64,000 bases of DNA from Crocinitomix sp044361315. GTDB lineage: Bacteria > Bacteroidota > Bacteroidia > Flavobacteriales_D > Crocinitomicaceae. The position numbers were made by a program, and so were the translations under genes. The notes beneath the pieces are model-generated. The model saw only the letters and a program-made list of their open reading frames with translations, had not been told where the DNA came from and made no database searches. Position 1 is the stretch's first letter, and each line of letters begins with the position of its first letter. The stretch spans positions 248,001 to 312,000 of the forward strand of contig JBIKJA010000002.1 of assembly GCA_044361315.1 (NCBI GenBank), written 5' to 3'. Below are positions 18,530 through 27,848 of this stretch, one piece after another.

Positions 18530-18565
18530 AAAGAGGTCGGATCAAATGATTCGGCCTCTTTTTTT
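18530..18565 (+). terminator. Intrinsic terminator after the adhesin gene
   Basis: AAAGAGGTCG (18530-18539) pairs with CGGCCTCTTT (18552-18561) with one wobble, followed by a run of T. Classic intrinsic terminator shape, 19 bases after the stop. Confidence 0.85.
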
Positions 18566-18652
18566 GTCTATCAATAAAAATCCGGTGCAATTTAAGCCAA
18601 TTGTAAAAGCAAGGTTTAACAAAAAAATAACAATTCTCTTTTCCTTTCTCCC

Positions 18653-18660
18653 TACCTTTG
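18653..18660 (+). promoter_or_regulatory. -7 box for the PIG-L/symporter operon
   Basis: TACCTTTG is an exact TAnnTTTG match. Transcription would start near 18667, which is after the ATG at 18662 but before the ATG at 18680; this helps pick the start of the next gene. No clear -33 element. Confidence 0.5.
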
Positions 18661-18679
18661 TATGTTTCAACATCCATTT

Positions 18680-21121
18680 ATGCGGTATTTTTTCAGTGCA
18701 ATTTGTTTTCTTATTTCGTGGATTAGTTTTGCCAATAAAACCAGTGCAGAAATTTATGTAGATCTGCAAAAAGTACATTCCTTAAAAAGAGTCCTGTACA
18801 TTGCTGCACATCCAGATGATGAAAATACACGTGCATTGGCTTGGTTTTCCTTATCTGAAAAAGCGGAGACGGCTTATCTTTCCTTAACACGTGGCGATGG
18901 TGGACAAAACCTAATAGGCGAAGAATTTAGTGAAGATTTGGGTGTTTTACGCACCCAAGAATTATTAGCAGCCCGCAAAATAGACCGTGCAAAACAATTT
19001 TTTACTCGCGCTGTCGATTTTGGGTATTCAAAATCAGCAGATGAAACGTTGAAAAAATGGGGAAAAGCTGAAATGTTGGCAGATGTTGTTTTAATTATTC
19101 GAAAATTTAAGCCCGACGTAATTATCACTCGCTTTCCACCCGACGAACGTGCAGGACATGGGCATCACACCGCCTCTACACTTTTAGCACTCGAAGCATT
19201 CGAAAAGGCAGCCGACCCAACTTATCTTCCCAACCAAGTCGCCGAATACGGCACATGGAAAACCAACGCTATTTATTGGAATTCAGCGGCTTGGGCCGAC
19301 AAAGAAATCGCCACAAAAGCAATGAACAATCCGGATTATTTAATTCAAGATATTGGTGGATATAATTCACTTTTAGGTCAATCTTATAACGAAATTGGCA
19401 CCCTTGCACGCAGTCAACATAAATGTCAAGGTTTTGGAGCAATTATCGAAAGAGGTTCAACCCTCGAATATTTTCAGTACCTCGGAGGAGAAAAATTAAA
19501 ATCCTCTTTTTTTGAAAAAAACACCGCGAATTGGACAAGCTTAGTTTCGGCCCAATTTTCATCCGATTTTGAACAACTATTGGCCAGTTTTGATTTTGTA
19601 AACCCCGAAAACAATGTCTCCAAGCTCTTGTCTTTACGAAAAATCTTAACAGACATTCCAACCGTCAAGTTTAGTGACCTCAAAAAAGAAAAAATCGCAC
19701 AATTGGATCAAATAATTGTGGCGTGCTTAGGTTTACATATCGAAGTCGTGGCAAACGATTATGCTGTGCCGGTCGGTGAAAAATTTACCGCCAATATTAA
19801 CCTGCTAAATCGATCAAATAAATTAATTCAACTTGCCAATTTAGGAGGAAGTGCAGGAGTGACCGTTTTGGAAAAAGATCAATTAATCAAAAAAGAAATC
19901 ACCCTCACCAACAACGAAAATTTAAGTATACCTTATTGGTTAGAAAAACCGTTTACCGATCGTTTTGAGGTGAGTAATCCAGCCCAAATTGGCTTGGCAG
20001 AAAATCAACCTACATTTAATTACACCATATCTTTTCTCCTCGATGAAGAAAAAATTGAACTCAATGTCCCCATCACCTATAAATGGCGAGATCCATCTTT
20101 TGGAGAACGACGACGAGAAGTGATTTCAACACCTGATTTTACGGTAAATTTTGAACAATCTACCTTAGTAATGAAACCGGGCCAAGTAACCACGATCAAA
20201 ATAAAAATCCATAGTTTTAAAGAAAATCTAAACGATAAGCTGATTCCCGTCCTCAGTGAAGGTTGGCAAGTTTCTCCTTCCATCATCGAAATCCAAACCA
20301 AAGAAAAACACGAAGAAATTTGGAAGGAACTTACCATTCGATTGAAAGGATCGAGCAATAAAGGCAGCTTATCCTTCAAAAATTCGGCAGGTAAACCTCT
20401 TAAATCGCATACCGAAATTGCTTACGACCATATTCCAACTCAACTTATTTTAAAACCGGGGCAATTGGAGTTAGTCCCATTAGAAGCGTACATTATTCCG
20501 GGAAAAGTAGCTTATATCAAAGGAGCCGGCGATGCTGTTCCACAAGCCATTCAACAATTAGGTTTTGACGTAACAGAGGTAGCCGTTGCCGAACTTGCTA
20601 CAATCAATTTGAATGAATTTAAATCGGTCGTCATTGGAATTCGTGCGTATAATGTCTCACCAGAACTTCATAATTTTGACAAAAAACTCAGTGATTATGT
20701 CTTTCAAGGAGGTAATTTGGTGATGCAATACCAAACTTTTTCACGAATTCCTGAAGAAAATAAATATGGTCCTGTGAGCTTTGAAATCTCACGAAATCGC
20801 GTTACGGAAGAAGATGCGAAAACCGTTTTCCTAAGCGATCATGCGCTGCTTAAAAAACCGAATGTCTTAACGGAAAAAGATTTTCAAGGCTGGGTGCAAG
20901 AACGTGGTTTGTATTTTGCCACCAATTGGGATGCAAGTTTTACGCCACTTTTAGGTTGGAATGACCAAGGTGAAGAAATGGACAAGGGCGCTTTAATTGT
21001 AGCCTCGCACGGAAAAGGGCAATTTGTTTACACAGGTATTTCATTTTTCAGAGAACTTCCAAACGGTGTGCAAGGGGCTTACCGACTTTTTGCAAATATC
21101 TTAAGTTACCAAGCACAATGA
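18680..21121 (+). CDS. Exported PIG-L (LmbE-like) family deacetylase, multidomain
   Basis: 813 residues from ATG 18680, which gives a clean signal peptide (MRYFFSAICFLISW); an in-frame ATG six codons earlier lies before the likely transcription start. The N-terminal domain, about 30-270, is a zinc-dependent PIG-L deacetylase fold with the HPDDE motif (AAHPDDENTR) and a later GHGHHTAS motif, the expected metal ligands. The middle (about 350-590) is beta-rich. The last 200 residues resemble a Rossmann/ThuA-like domain (VVIGIRAYN, GGNLVMQYQTF). Family members remove N-acetyl groups from GlcNAc-type substrates; the substrate here is unknown. It is coupled by ATGA overlap to a 37-residue membrane protein and then a symporter, suggesting degradation and uptake of one substrate. 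Confidence 0.88.
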   Translation: MRYFFSAICFLISWISFANKTSAEIYVDLQKVHSLKRVLYIAAHPDDENTRALAWFSLSEKAETAYLSLTRGDGGQNLIGEEFSEDLGVLRTQELLAARKIDRAKQFFTRAVDFGYSKSADETLKKWGKAEMLADVVLIIRKFKPDVIITRFPPDERAGHGHHTASTLLALEAFEKAADPTYLPNQVAEYGTWKTNAIYWNSAAWADKEIATKAMNNPDYLIQDIGGYNSLLGQSYNEIGTLARSQHKCQGFGAIIERGSTLEYFQYLGGEKLKSSFFEKNTANWTSLVSAQFSSDFEQLLASFDFVNPENNVSKLLSLRKILTDIPTVKFSDLKKEKIAQLDQIIVACLGLHIEVVANDYAVPVGEKFTANINLLNRSNKLIQLANLGGSAGVTVLEKDQLIKKEITLTNNENLSIPYWLEKPFTDRFEVSNPAQIGLAENQPTFNYTISFLLDEEKIELNVPITYKWRDPSFGERRREVISTPDFTVNFEQSTLVMKPGQVTTIKIKIHSFKENLNDKLIPVLSEGWQVSPSIIEIQTKEKHEEIWKELTIRLKGSSNKGSLSFKNSAGKPLKSHTEIAYDHIPTQLILKPGQLELVPLEAYIIPGKVAYIKGAGDAVPQAIQQLGFDVTEVAVAELATINLNEFKSVVIGIRAYNVSPELHNFDKKLSDYVFQGGNLVMQYQTFSRIPEENKYGPVSFEISRNRVTEEDAKTVFLSDHALLKKPNVLTEKDFQGWVQERGLYFATNWDASFTPLLGWNDQGEEMDKGALIVASHGKGQFVYTGISFFRELPNGVQGAYRLFANILSYQAQ

Positions 21122-21231
21122 CAGAAGACAAGGACAACACCAATTGGAAAGCTTGGTACTGGGGAATTTTCCTCTTTTTCGTGGCACAAGTAATTGTGTT
21201 TTTAATTATTTCAAACCAATACGATAAATGA
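21118..21231 (+). CDS. 37-residue single-helix membrane protein between deacetylase and symporter
   Basis: Small gene whose ATG overlaps the TGA of the deacetylase gene (ATGA at 21118-21121) and whose TGA overlaps the ATG of the symporter gene (ATGA at 21228-21231). Product: a polar N-terminus (MTEDKDNTNWKAWYW), one membrane helix (GIFLFFVAQVIVFLII) and a short tail (SNQYDK). Overlap at both ends strongly implies translation at a level matched to its neighbours. By analogy with small partners of other Na+/solute symporters (such as YhdT beside PanF) it may be an accessory subunit; this is inference from position and shape, not sequence similarity. Confidence 0.78.
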   Translation: MTEDKDNTNWKAWYWGIFLFFVAQVIVFLIISNQYDK

Positions 21232-22907
21232 GTTGGATTGATTGGTTAGTGTTAAGCGTCACGCTTTTCGTGATTGTTGTTTACGGCGCTTGGAAAACTC
21301 GCAAAAACAAAGATTTAGAAGGTTATTTACGTGGCAACAATTCAGAAAGTTGGTTTACCATTGGTTTGTCAATTATGGCCACCCAAGCAAGTGCTATTAC
21401 TTTCTTATCTGGACCAGGACAAGCGTATGACAATGGCATGGGGTTTATTCAAATCTATTTCGGATTGCCCCTTGCAATGATTATCATTTCCGTTTTTTTT
21501 CTACCAATTTATTACCGATTAAAAGTTTACACGGCCTACCAATACCTTGAACAACGGTTTGATGTTCGCATGCGTGCGCTAACGGCATTTCTATTTCTCC
21601 TTTCACGTGGATTGGCAGCTGGAATCACGATTTTTGCGCCCTCGATCATCCTTTCAACCCTCTTAGGCTGGAATTTACAATTGACCTGCGTAGCCATCGG
21701 TGGTTTGGTGATAATTTACACGGTTTCAGGAGGAAGTCGTGCCGTTTCCTTGACGCAGAAATGGCAGATGGGAGTAATTATGATCGGAATGTTTGTGGCA
21801 TTTTATTATGTATTAGACAGCATGCCTGCGGGATTAAATTTTTCGGAGAGTGTCGACATGGCAGGGAAATTGGGTAAAATGGAGGTGGTGGACACCTCAT
21901 TTGATCTTTCAAATCGGTACACCATTTGGACGGGGATTTTGGGGGGAGTTTTTTTATCACTTTCTTATTTCGGCACCGATCAATCACAAGTTCAACGCTA
22001 TTTGGGGGGTAAATCGCTCAAAGAATCGCGGATGGGATTGATGTTTAACGGAATTCTAAAAATTCCTATGCAATTTTTTATCCTCTTCACGGGGGTAATG
22101 GTTTTTATCTCGTTTCAGTTTAATAAACCACCAATTATTTTTAACAACACTAATGCCTTGGTTGAAATCAGAAAGGATAGCTCGTTAGTGTTTATTGAAA
22201 ACCAATACAATGCCGTTTATGCCGAAAAAGAAAAAGCCTTAATTGATTATTCTAATACGAATGCTGTCAATTTTGAGGACATAAAAAACTTTCAAACCGA
22301 TCAAGATTCGTTGCGTGATGCTTATAAAAAGCAACTCAACAAATTAGATAATACCTACGAAGCGCAGGATCATGATTACATCTTTTTAACGTTTATCCTC
22401 GAATTTTTACCAAAAGGACTCATTGGCTTGCTATTGGCGATGATTTTTTCGGCAGCCATGTCATCCACCTCGAGTGAATTAAACGCGTTGGCCTCAACCA
22501 CCACCATCGATTTTTACAAAAAATTCTCACCTAATTCGAGCGATAAAAACGACCTTAAATTGAGTAAAATATTTACTGTTTCGTGGGGGATTTTAGCAAT
22601 AATTGTTGCTCTTACAGCAGGTTTATTTGACAACCTCATCGAATTGGTAAATATTTTAGGATCCTTATTTTACGGAACCATTCTTGGGGTTTTTCTTTTG
22701 GCTTTCTTTTTTAAACGCGTAGGTGCACAGGCTGCTTTTATCGCCACCCTTATTTCGCAATCAACCATTCTCTTTATTCACTTTTTAAACGTGTCGGGAA
22801 TCATTGAAATTAGCTACCTACTCTACACCTTTATTGGGGTATTTTTGGTCCTAATATTCGGAATCTTTTTTAATTTAATATTTACAAACAAACAAAATCA
22901 ACAATGA
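21228..22907 (+). CDS. Sodium/solute symporter (SSS family)
   Basis: 559-residue inner-membrane transporter with about 13 predicted helices. The SSS family core is visible: ATQASAITFLSGPGQAY in the early helices, then LSRGLAAGI, YTVSGGSRAVSLT, the FGTDQSQVQRYLGGK loop and SAAMSSTSSELNALAS near the sodium site. A hydrophilic insert (about 300-385) lies between two helices. The substrate cannot be read from sequence; with a PIG-L deacetylase upstream, a sugar, amino-sugar or similar deacetylated product is plausible (inference). Its start overlaps the small gene and its stop overlaps the next start (ATGA), so the operon is tightly coupled. Confidence 0.92.
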   Translation: MSWIDWLVLSVTLFVIVVYGAWKTRKNKDLEGYLRGNNSESWFTIGLSIMATQASAITFLSGPGQAYDNGMGFIQIYFGLPLAMIIISVFFLPIYYRLKVYTAYQYLEQRFDVRMRALTAFLFLLSRGLAAGITIFAPSIILSTLLGWNLQLTCVAIGGLVIIYTVSGGSRAVSLTQKWQMGVIMIGMFVAFYYVLDSMPAGLNFSESVDMAGKLGKMEVVDTSFDLSNRYTIWTGILGGVFLSLSYFGTDQSQVQRYLGGKSLKESRMGLMFNGILKIPMQFFILFTGVMVFISFQFNKPPIIFNNTNALVEIRKDSSLVFIENQYNAVYAEKEKALIDYSNTNAVNFEDIKNFQTDQDSLRDAYKKQLNKLDNTYEAQDHDYIFLTFILEFLPKGLIGLLLAMIFSAAMSSTSSELNALASTTTIDFYKKFSPNSSDKNDLKLSKIFTVSWGILAIIVALTAGLFDNLIELVNILGSLFYGTILGVFLLAFFFKRVGAQAAFIATLISQSTILFIHFLNVSGIIEISYLLYTFIGVFLVLIFGIFFNLIFTNKQNQQ

Positions 22908-23743
22908 AAAAGTTAATTTATTTATTCGCCGCTAGCCTTTTGGCAGGCACTTCAATTGCGCAAGATTTGCCACAACCAAGTCCATTATCAAAAGTGGAAC
23001 AAACCGTTGGTTTAACAAAAGTTTCCATCGAATATTCACGTCCAAGTGCAAAAGATCGGGTAGTATTTGGCGACCTTGTTCCATTCAACGAAATTTGGAG
23101 ATTTGGTGCAAATGCTTGCACAAAGCTTACGAGTTCCACCGATTTAAATTTTGGCGGACAAATTTTAAAAGCAGGTACCTACGCCATTTTTGCGATCCCT
23201 GCGAAAGGAGCTTGGAAAGTGGTGATAAATTCAGACGCTACTCAAAGTGGAAGTTCAAATTATGACGCGGCAAAAAACTTGGTAAGTTTAGATGTTAAAA
23301 CCCAAGAAAATCCATTTACGGAAACATTCACCATCAACATCTCCAACCTCACAAATTACGGAGCAAATATTTCGGTGATGTGGGAAAAAACGCGTGTGGA
23401 GATTCCTTTTACAGTTGACACAGATAAAATAGCCGAAGAAAACATCGCAGCCGCTTTTGCAAAGGGAGAAGAGTTGGAAAAAGTGTATTATAAAGCAGCT
23501 AATTACTACTCAAAATCATTAAATAACGATGAAAAAGCCTTAGATTATGTAGCGAAAGGATTAGCAATTAAAGAAACACATGGTTTGTATTTTTTGAAAG
23601 CACAAATCCTTTTCAAACAAGGAGACACAAAAACTGCGATTGAATTAGGCGAAAAAGCGCATAAAATAGCACTTGAAGCAGATGCAAAAGGTTGGGCTGA
23701 TTTCATCAAAGAAACCGTAGACGAGTGGAAGGCTAAAAAGTAA
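22904..23743 (+). CDS. Exported DUF2911 protein with C-terminal helical repeats
   Basis: 279 residues. Signal peptide MKKLIYLFAASLLAGTSIAQ. Residues about 25-175 are DUF2911 (PSPLSKVEQTVGLTKVSIEYSRPSAK split over the start, then FNEIWRFGANACT, LKAGTYAIFAIP and VMWEKTRVEIPF). Residues about 195-275 are TPR-like helices (AANYYSKSLNNDEKALDY, ALDYVAKGLAIKETHGLYFL). DUF2911 function is unknown. It overlaps the symporter stop by four bases and closes the operon; a strong terminator follows. Confidence 0.88.
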   Translation: MKKLIYLFAASLLAGTSIAQDLPQPSPLSKVEQTVGLTKVSIEYSRPSAKDRVVFGDLVPFNEIWRFGANACTKLTSSTDLNFGGQILKAGTYAIFAIPAKGAWKVVINSDATQSGSSNYDAAKNLVSLDVKTQENPFTETFTINISNLTNYGANISVMWEKTRVEIPFTVDTDKIAEENIAAAFAKGEELEKVYYKAANYYSKSLNNDEKALDYVAKGLAIKETHGLYFLKAQILFKQGDTKTAIELGEKAHKIALEADAKGWADFIKETVDEWKAKK

Positions 23744-23757
23744 TTTTTCTCTTGTAC

Positions 23758-23790
23758 AAAAAGGCGATTCATAAATGAGTCGCCTTTTTT
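23758..23790 (+). terminator. Intrinsic terminator closing the PIG-L/symporter operon
   Basis: AAAAAGGCGA (23758-23767) pairs perfectly with TCGCCTTTTT (23780-23789), with further pairing inside (TTCAT with ATGAG, one wobble), followed by T. Lies 14 bases after the DUF2911 stop. Confidence 0.88.
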
Positions 23791-24026
23791 GTTTCCTTAC
23801 GATTATCCAAATATAAAATTTTCTTTTTTTGGTAACTTTAATATAGACAAACTTGCTTTTATCAAAAAGCGGAAATCGAATTGATTAACCAATCCAAATT
23901 TGCAATCCATTTTTCGTCAATCAAATTTCAAAAAATCTAGAAAACTTTTCTCGTTATAAAAAAAATAAGGCAATAAGTTATTTTCAACGAGTGAATAATC
24001 CGAACATACCTGATTCCTTATTTATT

Positions 24027-24062
24027 AAAAAAAAACTTCCTCCTTCTATTAAGGGAAGGAAG
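24027..24062 (-). terminator. Terminator of the small basic-protein gene
   Basis: On the minus strand a stem of ACTTCCTTCCCTT against AAGGAGGAAGT (with small bulges) is followed by nine T (the A run 24027-24035 on the plus strand). It lies about 100 bases after the stop of the minus-strand gene at 24166. A second perfect 13-bp inverted repeat (24099-24111 with 24138-24150) lies between them without a T run. The remaining intergenic sequence to 24479 shows nothing else clear. Confidence 0.65.
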
Positions 24063-24165
24063 TGTAAAAAAATGGTAACGATCACCTGTGAAATTATGAA
24101 TTAAGCACAAAATACTTGCGTGATTGCAATGCATGAATTTGTGCTTAATTTCAATTAGAAAGAGG

Positions 24166-24264
24166 CTATTTTAGTTTTTTAGCTTGCTTTTCAGCTTTTT
24201 TCTCTTTAGCTGTCTTAAGCGGCTCTTTCTTTACATTTTTTTGAGCATTTTTACCTTTTGCCAT
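24166..24264 (-). CDS. 32-residue Lys-rich small protein
   Basis: ATG at 24264, stop at 24166-24168. The product opens MAKGKNAQKNVKKEPLKTAK and continues with EKKAEKQAKK; about half its residues are Lys or Arg-like and it is clearly biased away from random. I recall short Lys-rich proteins starting MAKG and containing KKEP in other Bacteroidota, but cannot confirm. A terminator follows on the same strand, supporting an independent transcript. It could bind nucleic acid or the ribosome given its charge (inference). Confidence 0.6.
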   Translation of the reverse strand: MAKGKNAQKNVKKEPLKTAKEKKAEKQAKKLK

Positions 24265-24479
24265 GTTGTGAACAATTTATAATTATTTGGGCTAATTTAA
24301 TATACTTCTTTATTTAATCGTGCATCCTTTTCTAATTTTTTACGTCTTAAGTGACAAGTGCTGAAAGACGATGAAAGAAATTAAATTAATTTACTGATTT
24401 TCTGTTTTTTACAAAAATATTTTATAAACTGCATCCTCATTCATTTGTACCAAGAATAGATTGAACCATTAAACAAAAC

Positions 24480-27400
24480 ATGAACTACAAAAGAAGATTA
24501 TTTAAATCGATTCTTTTTTTTATCCCTTTTCTTTTTGGCAGAATGGCGGATGCGCAGGTGGTTGGTGGAAATGCCTATATGATTGGTCCTGCGGTTGAGG
24601 TAGCGATTCATGGAAACAGCGGACACGAGGGTACGTTGGATTGGCCAGGGCATCATTCAAGGGGGGGGACACCGGCGGTGCCTTTTGGGTTTGTGGGGGG
24701 GGCTAATCCGGATTGGTCGGAATATGACGGCGATTTTTTTACCGCTGGTACCCCAGAAAATGGTTTTGGCATTGAAGTAAATGGGGTTAATTATTCGAAT
24801 AATGCTTGGAATTCGGGCACTATGTCCGCTTACTTAAATCAAATTCCTCGTAGTCCTGGAACAAATATTACCCATACGGTAGATGGAAATTGTATTACCG
24901 TTGAATGGCAAGGAAGTGCTGGCGGCGTTCGGATTAATGTAAAATACCATTTATTAATTAGTGATGCTTCTTATTATACAACGGAAATAACCCTGACCAA
25001 TACCACAGGGTCGGACATGAACAATGTTTATTATTACCGAAATGTGGATCCTGATAATAACCAAGCGATTGGTGGATCATTTGCAACAACAAATAAAATT
25101 GAATCACAACCTGGGCCTGATTGTATTAAAGCGTTGGTGTCAGCAAAACAAGCTTCGCCAACTACGTCTTATTTAGGTTTGGGTGCTTTGGGAGAAAATT
25201 TCAGGGTGAGTTATGGTGGATTTTCAAACCGTGATGGTTCGGATATATGGAATGCTGCTGGAGGTTTAGTAGGCACAATAGGTTCAGAAGCCACTTCGGA
25301 CAATGCTATTTCATTGGCGTATAAAACCAATATTGCTGCTGGAGAATCGATAAATTTCGTATACTCTGTCATCTTGAATGAATTGGCACTCGAAGCGTCT
25401 CTTAAAAGCCTCTATTTTCTTACCTACGAATCAGTATTTGAAGAGGGCGGAAGCGTAATCAGTCCATGTAGCCCAGAGGCAGTATTTATTGAAGGGTGTC
25501 GAGGATCTGATATTACCTTATACATCAACGGCCCAGCGGTGGATGATTATGAATGGCAATGGTCGCCTTTCCCATTCAGCTATGGAGATTCCACAGTGAT
25601 CACACCGGGTAATGGTGATCTTATTTACACAGTTATTGGAACGCCTATTGGGGGTTGTTTGGCAGGGACGATTGTTAAAACAGTTACTATCAATTTTACC
25701 AAAGGCCCAATTATCGAGGTCGATTGGCCGGGCCCTATTTGCGGTGAATTTGATCTATCAGAACTCGTATATACTTTAAATGATATTGAAACGACCAATT
25801 GTGTTTTGCTCGAGACTATTCCTAACAGTGCGACACAAACCGAACCTGCCTATACAGATCCTTTTGTGGGCCCCGAAGATGATGTATGGCTCATGTGTGG
25901 AGACTCATTAACAGGATGTTACGATTATGTGAAATTAGAATTTGAATTTGTTGGTGAAGGTTCTGCTGGACCTGACACGTTCAGAATTGTTTGCAGTGGT
26001 CCTGGTTTACAAGTTGATTTAAGCGGTTATGTTGGAGATTCGGCCAATACTCGTGGCTATTTCATCGAATTGACAGATTCAGAACGATCCCTAGATTCGT
26101 CAGGACTTTTTAATGCTTCTAATCTCATAGGCACTTTTGTATTTGCTTATATTGTTGAGGGCATTGATGATTGCCCCGGAGATACTGCTATTTTTACCGT
26201 TGAATTTATCCCAAGTCCAAATGCACGATTTGAATTTGAGATTAATGGAATTTCATCTGAGGACGGAATTGGCAGCACTTGTTTAGTTAATGATGTTGAT
26301 TTTATCAATACTTCAACCATTCTTGAGCCCTACGAAATTACGAGTCATTCCTGGAATTTCGGAGATGGGGGTGCCTCGACAGAAATAAATCCTAGTCATA
26401 CCTATACCGAACCTGGAATCTATAGTATTACCTTGTTCATTACCAGTGAAAATGGTTGTACCCATGCCTATAATCGGTTGATAATCATTTACGACGAACC
26501 TCAATTTGAACTTTTTATTAGTGAACCCACTTGCTATGGCTATGCTGATGGGCTAATTGTGGTGGAACCTGTAAATGTTTATGGGGATATTGATGTTGAA
26601 ATCATGGATGAGGCAGGGACGGTACTTAATGGAGGAAGTTTGACAGCAAATGATTTAGGTGAAGGTACATATATCATTGAAATGACAGACGCTTCAGGAT
26701 GTTTCAATTCGGATACAATAACCCTCTTTCAACCTGTGGAACTTGAAATTTTTATGCGGTATTACAATCCACCCTGTTTAGGTGATTCTGGTTGGGCAGT
26801 CGTGGATTCTGTGACGGGAGAAAGTTTGAATAATCCAATTAGTTATGAATGGATTCCAAATCCTGCGGGAGTTGGAGGAATTGGTGCCGATTCAGCCTAC
26901 TGGCTTTTGCCTGGGGATTATACGGTGATTGCCACTGATTCGAAAGGTTGTTTTAATTCGATGGATTTTACCTTGGTAGATCCACCTCCATTTTATTTTA
27001 CCGAATGGGGCTGGGACACTGCTTATTGTCGACTGTTTAATTACCAGAGTGGCAACGGGGTTGTCTATGCCGCCGCGGCTGGGGGCTTGCTAAATTATTC
27101 GTATTTATGGACTTACTTGGTTGACGGGACTACCTCGACGTCGACGACTTGGGGGGGAAGAAATCCAGGACCTCATTTAATTGAAATTACAGATGCAGGT
27201 GGTTGTGTATTGAGCAAAATTATTCAGGTAGATTCTGTTAATCCGATTGCTTCATTCAACTTAGCTTCGCAACAATTTGTAACGGATTATGCGGGAACAG
27301 CGGCTGTGGAAGTTGAATTTACCAACACCTCTCGTTATTTTGCCAATCCAAACGACCCTTATTCAGACACCCTCTTTTTATGGGACTTGGATTATGTTGA

Positions 27401-27848
27401 TGATACCGATTGGCTTATTTCGCAGGATTTTTTCGAGAAATTTGACACTATTTATGGAGAGCGTGGCGAAACCTACGATGTCAATGCCTGTTTAATTGCG
27501 TTTAATAAAAATGGATGTTCGGACACAACCTGTCAAATCATCACCATTTACGAGCCGCCTGCCTTATCAACGGTCAATGTTTTTAGTCCTAATGGCGATG
27601 GCCGAAACGATTTATTTACCTTGGACAATTTCGCCAAAGGCATCAATACGTTTGAATGTATTATCATCAACCGCTGGGGAGTAAAAGTAGGTGAAATCAC
27701 AGAAATTGACGCTGGTTGGAATGGTAAAGATTTAAATGGCGACCTATGTTCGGATGGGGTTTATTTCTTCAAATATGTCGCTGTGGCAGATAATGGCACT
27801 CCTTTCTCGGGGCAAGGAACGGTTTCGTTAGTGAGTGGAGGGGAGTAG
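24480..27848 (+). CDS. Large secreted PKD protein with gliding-type (T9SS type B) C-terminal domain
   Basis: 1122 residues. Signal peptide 1-26 (MNYKRRLFKSILFFIP, ending ADAQ). The first 300 residues form an unrecognised beta domain with GHEGTLDWPGHHSRGG and a glycine-rich early part. Later parts are Ig/PKD-like: a PKD domain near 580-665 (HSWNFGDGGASTEINPSHTY) and SprB-type units near 680-860 (CYGYADGLIVVEPVNVYGDI and CLGDSGWAVVDSV). The last 95 residues are a CHU_C domain (FSPNGDGRNDLFTL, IINRWGVKV, GWNGKD, DGVYFFKY), directing T9SS secretion. It stands alone between mobile debris and the PIG-L operon. Likely a surface adhesin or filament component. Confidence 0.85.
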   Translation: MNYKRRLFKSILFFIPFLFGRMADAQVVGGNAYMIGPAVEVAIHGNSGHEGTLDWPGHHSRGGTPAVPFGFVGGANPDWSEYDGDFFTAGTPENGFGIEVNGVNYSNNAWNSGTMSAYLNQIPRSPGTNITHTVDGNCITVEWQGSAGGVRINVKYHLLISDASYYTTEITLTNTTGSDMNNVYYYRNVDPDNNQAIGGSFATTNKIESQPGPDCIKALVSAKQASPTTSYLGLGALGENFRVSYGGFSNRDGSDIWNAAGGLVGTIGSEATSDNAISLAYKTNIAAGESINFVYSVILNELALEASLKSLYFLTYESVFEEGGSVISPCSPEAVFIEGCRGSDITLYINGPAVDDYEWQWSPFPFSYGDSTVITPGNGDLIYTVIGTPIGGCLAGTIVKTVTINFTKGPIIEVDWPGPICGEFDLSELVYTLNDIETTNCVLLETIPNSATQTEPAYTDPFVGPEDDVWLMCGDSLTGCYDYVKLEFEFVGEGSAGPDTFRIVCSGPGLQVDLSGYVGDSANTRGYFIELTDSERSLDSSGLFNASNLIGTFVFAYIVEGIDDCPGDTAIFTVEFIPSPNARFEFEINGISSEDGIGSTCLVNDVDFINTSTILEPYEITSHSWNFGDGGASTEINPSHTYTEPGIYSITLFITSENGCTHAYNRLIIIYDEPQFELFISEPTCYGYADGLIVVEPVNVYGDIDVEIMDEAGTVLNGGSLTANDLGEGTYIIEMTDASGCFNSDTITLFQPVELEIFMRYYNPPCLGDSGWAVVDSVTGESLNNPISYEWIPNPAGVGGIGADSAYWLLPGDYTVIATDSKGCFNSMDFTLVDPPPFYFTEWGWDTAYCRLFNYQSGNGVVYAAAAGGLLNYSYLWTYLVDGTTSTSTTWGGRNPGPHLIEITDAGGCVLSKIIQVDSVNPIASFNLASQQFVTDYAGTAAVEVEFTNTSRYFANPNDPYSDTLFLWDLDYVDDTDWLISQDFFEKFDTIYGERGETYDVNACLIAFNKNGCSDTTCQIITIYEPPALSTVNVFSPNGDGRNDLFTLDNFAKGINTFECIIINRWGVKVGEITEIDAGWNGKDLNGDLCSDGVYFFKYVAVADNGTPFSGQGTVSLVSGGE

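Noticed and set aside
24099..24150. Perfect 13-bp inverted repeat as an intrinsic terminator
   Set aside because: No T run follows on either strand and the loop is 26 bases; the hairpin at 24027-24062 is a better terminator for the same gene.
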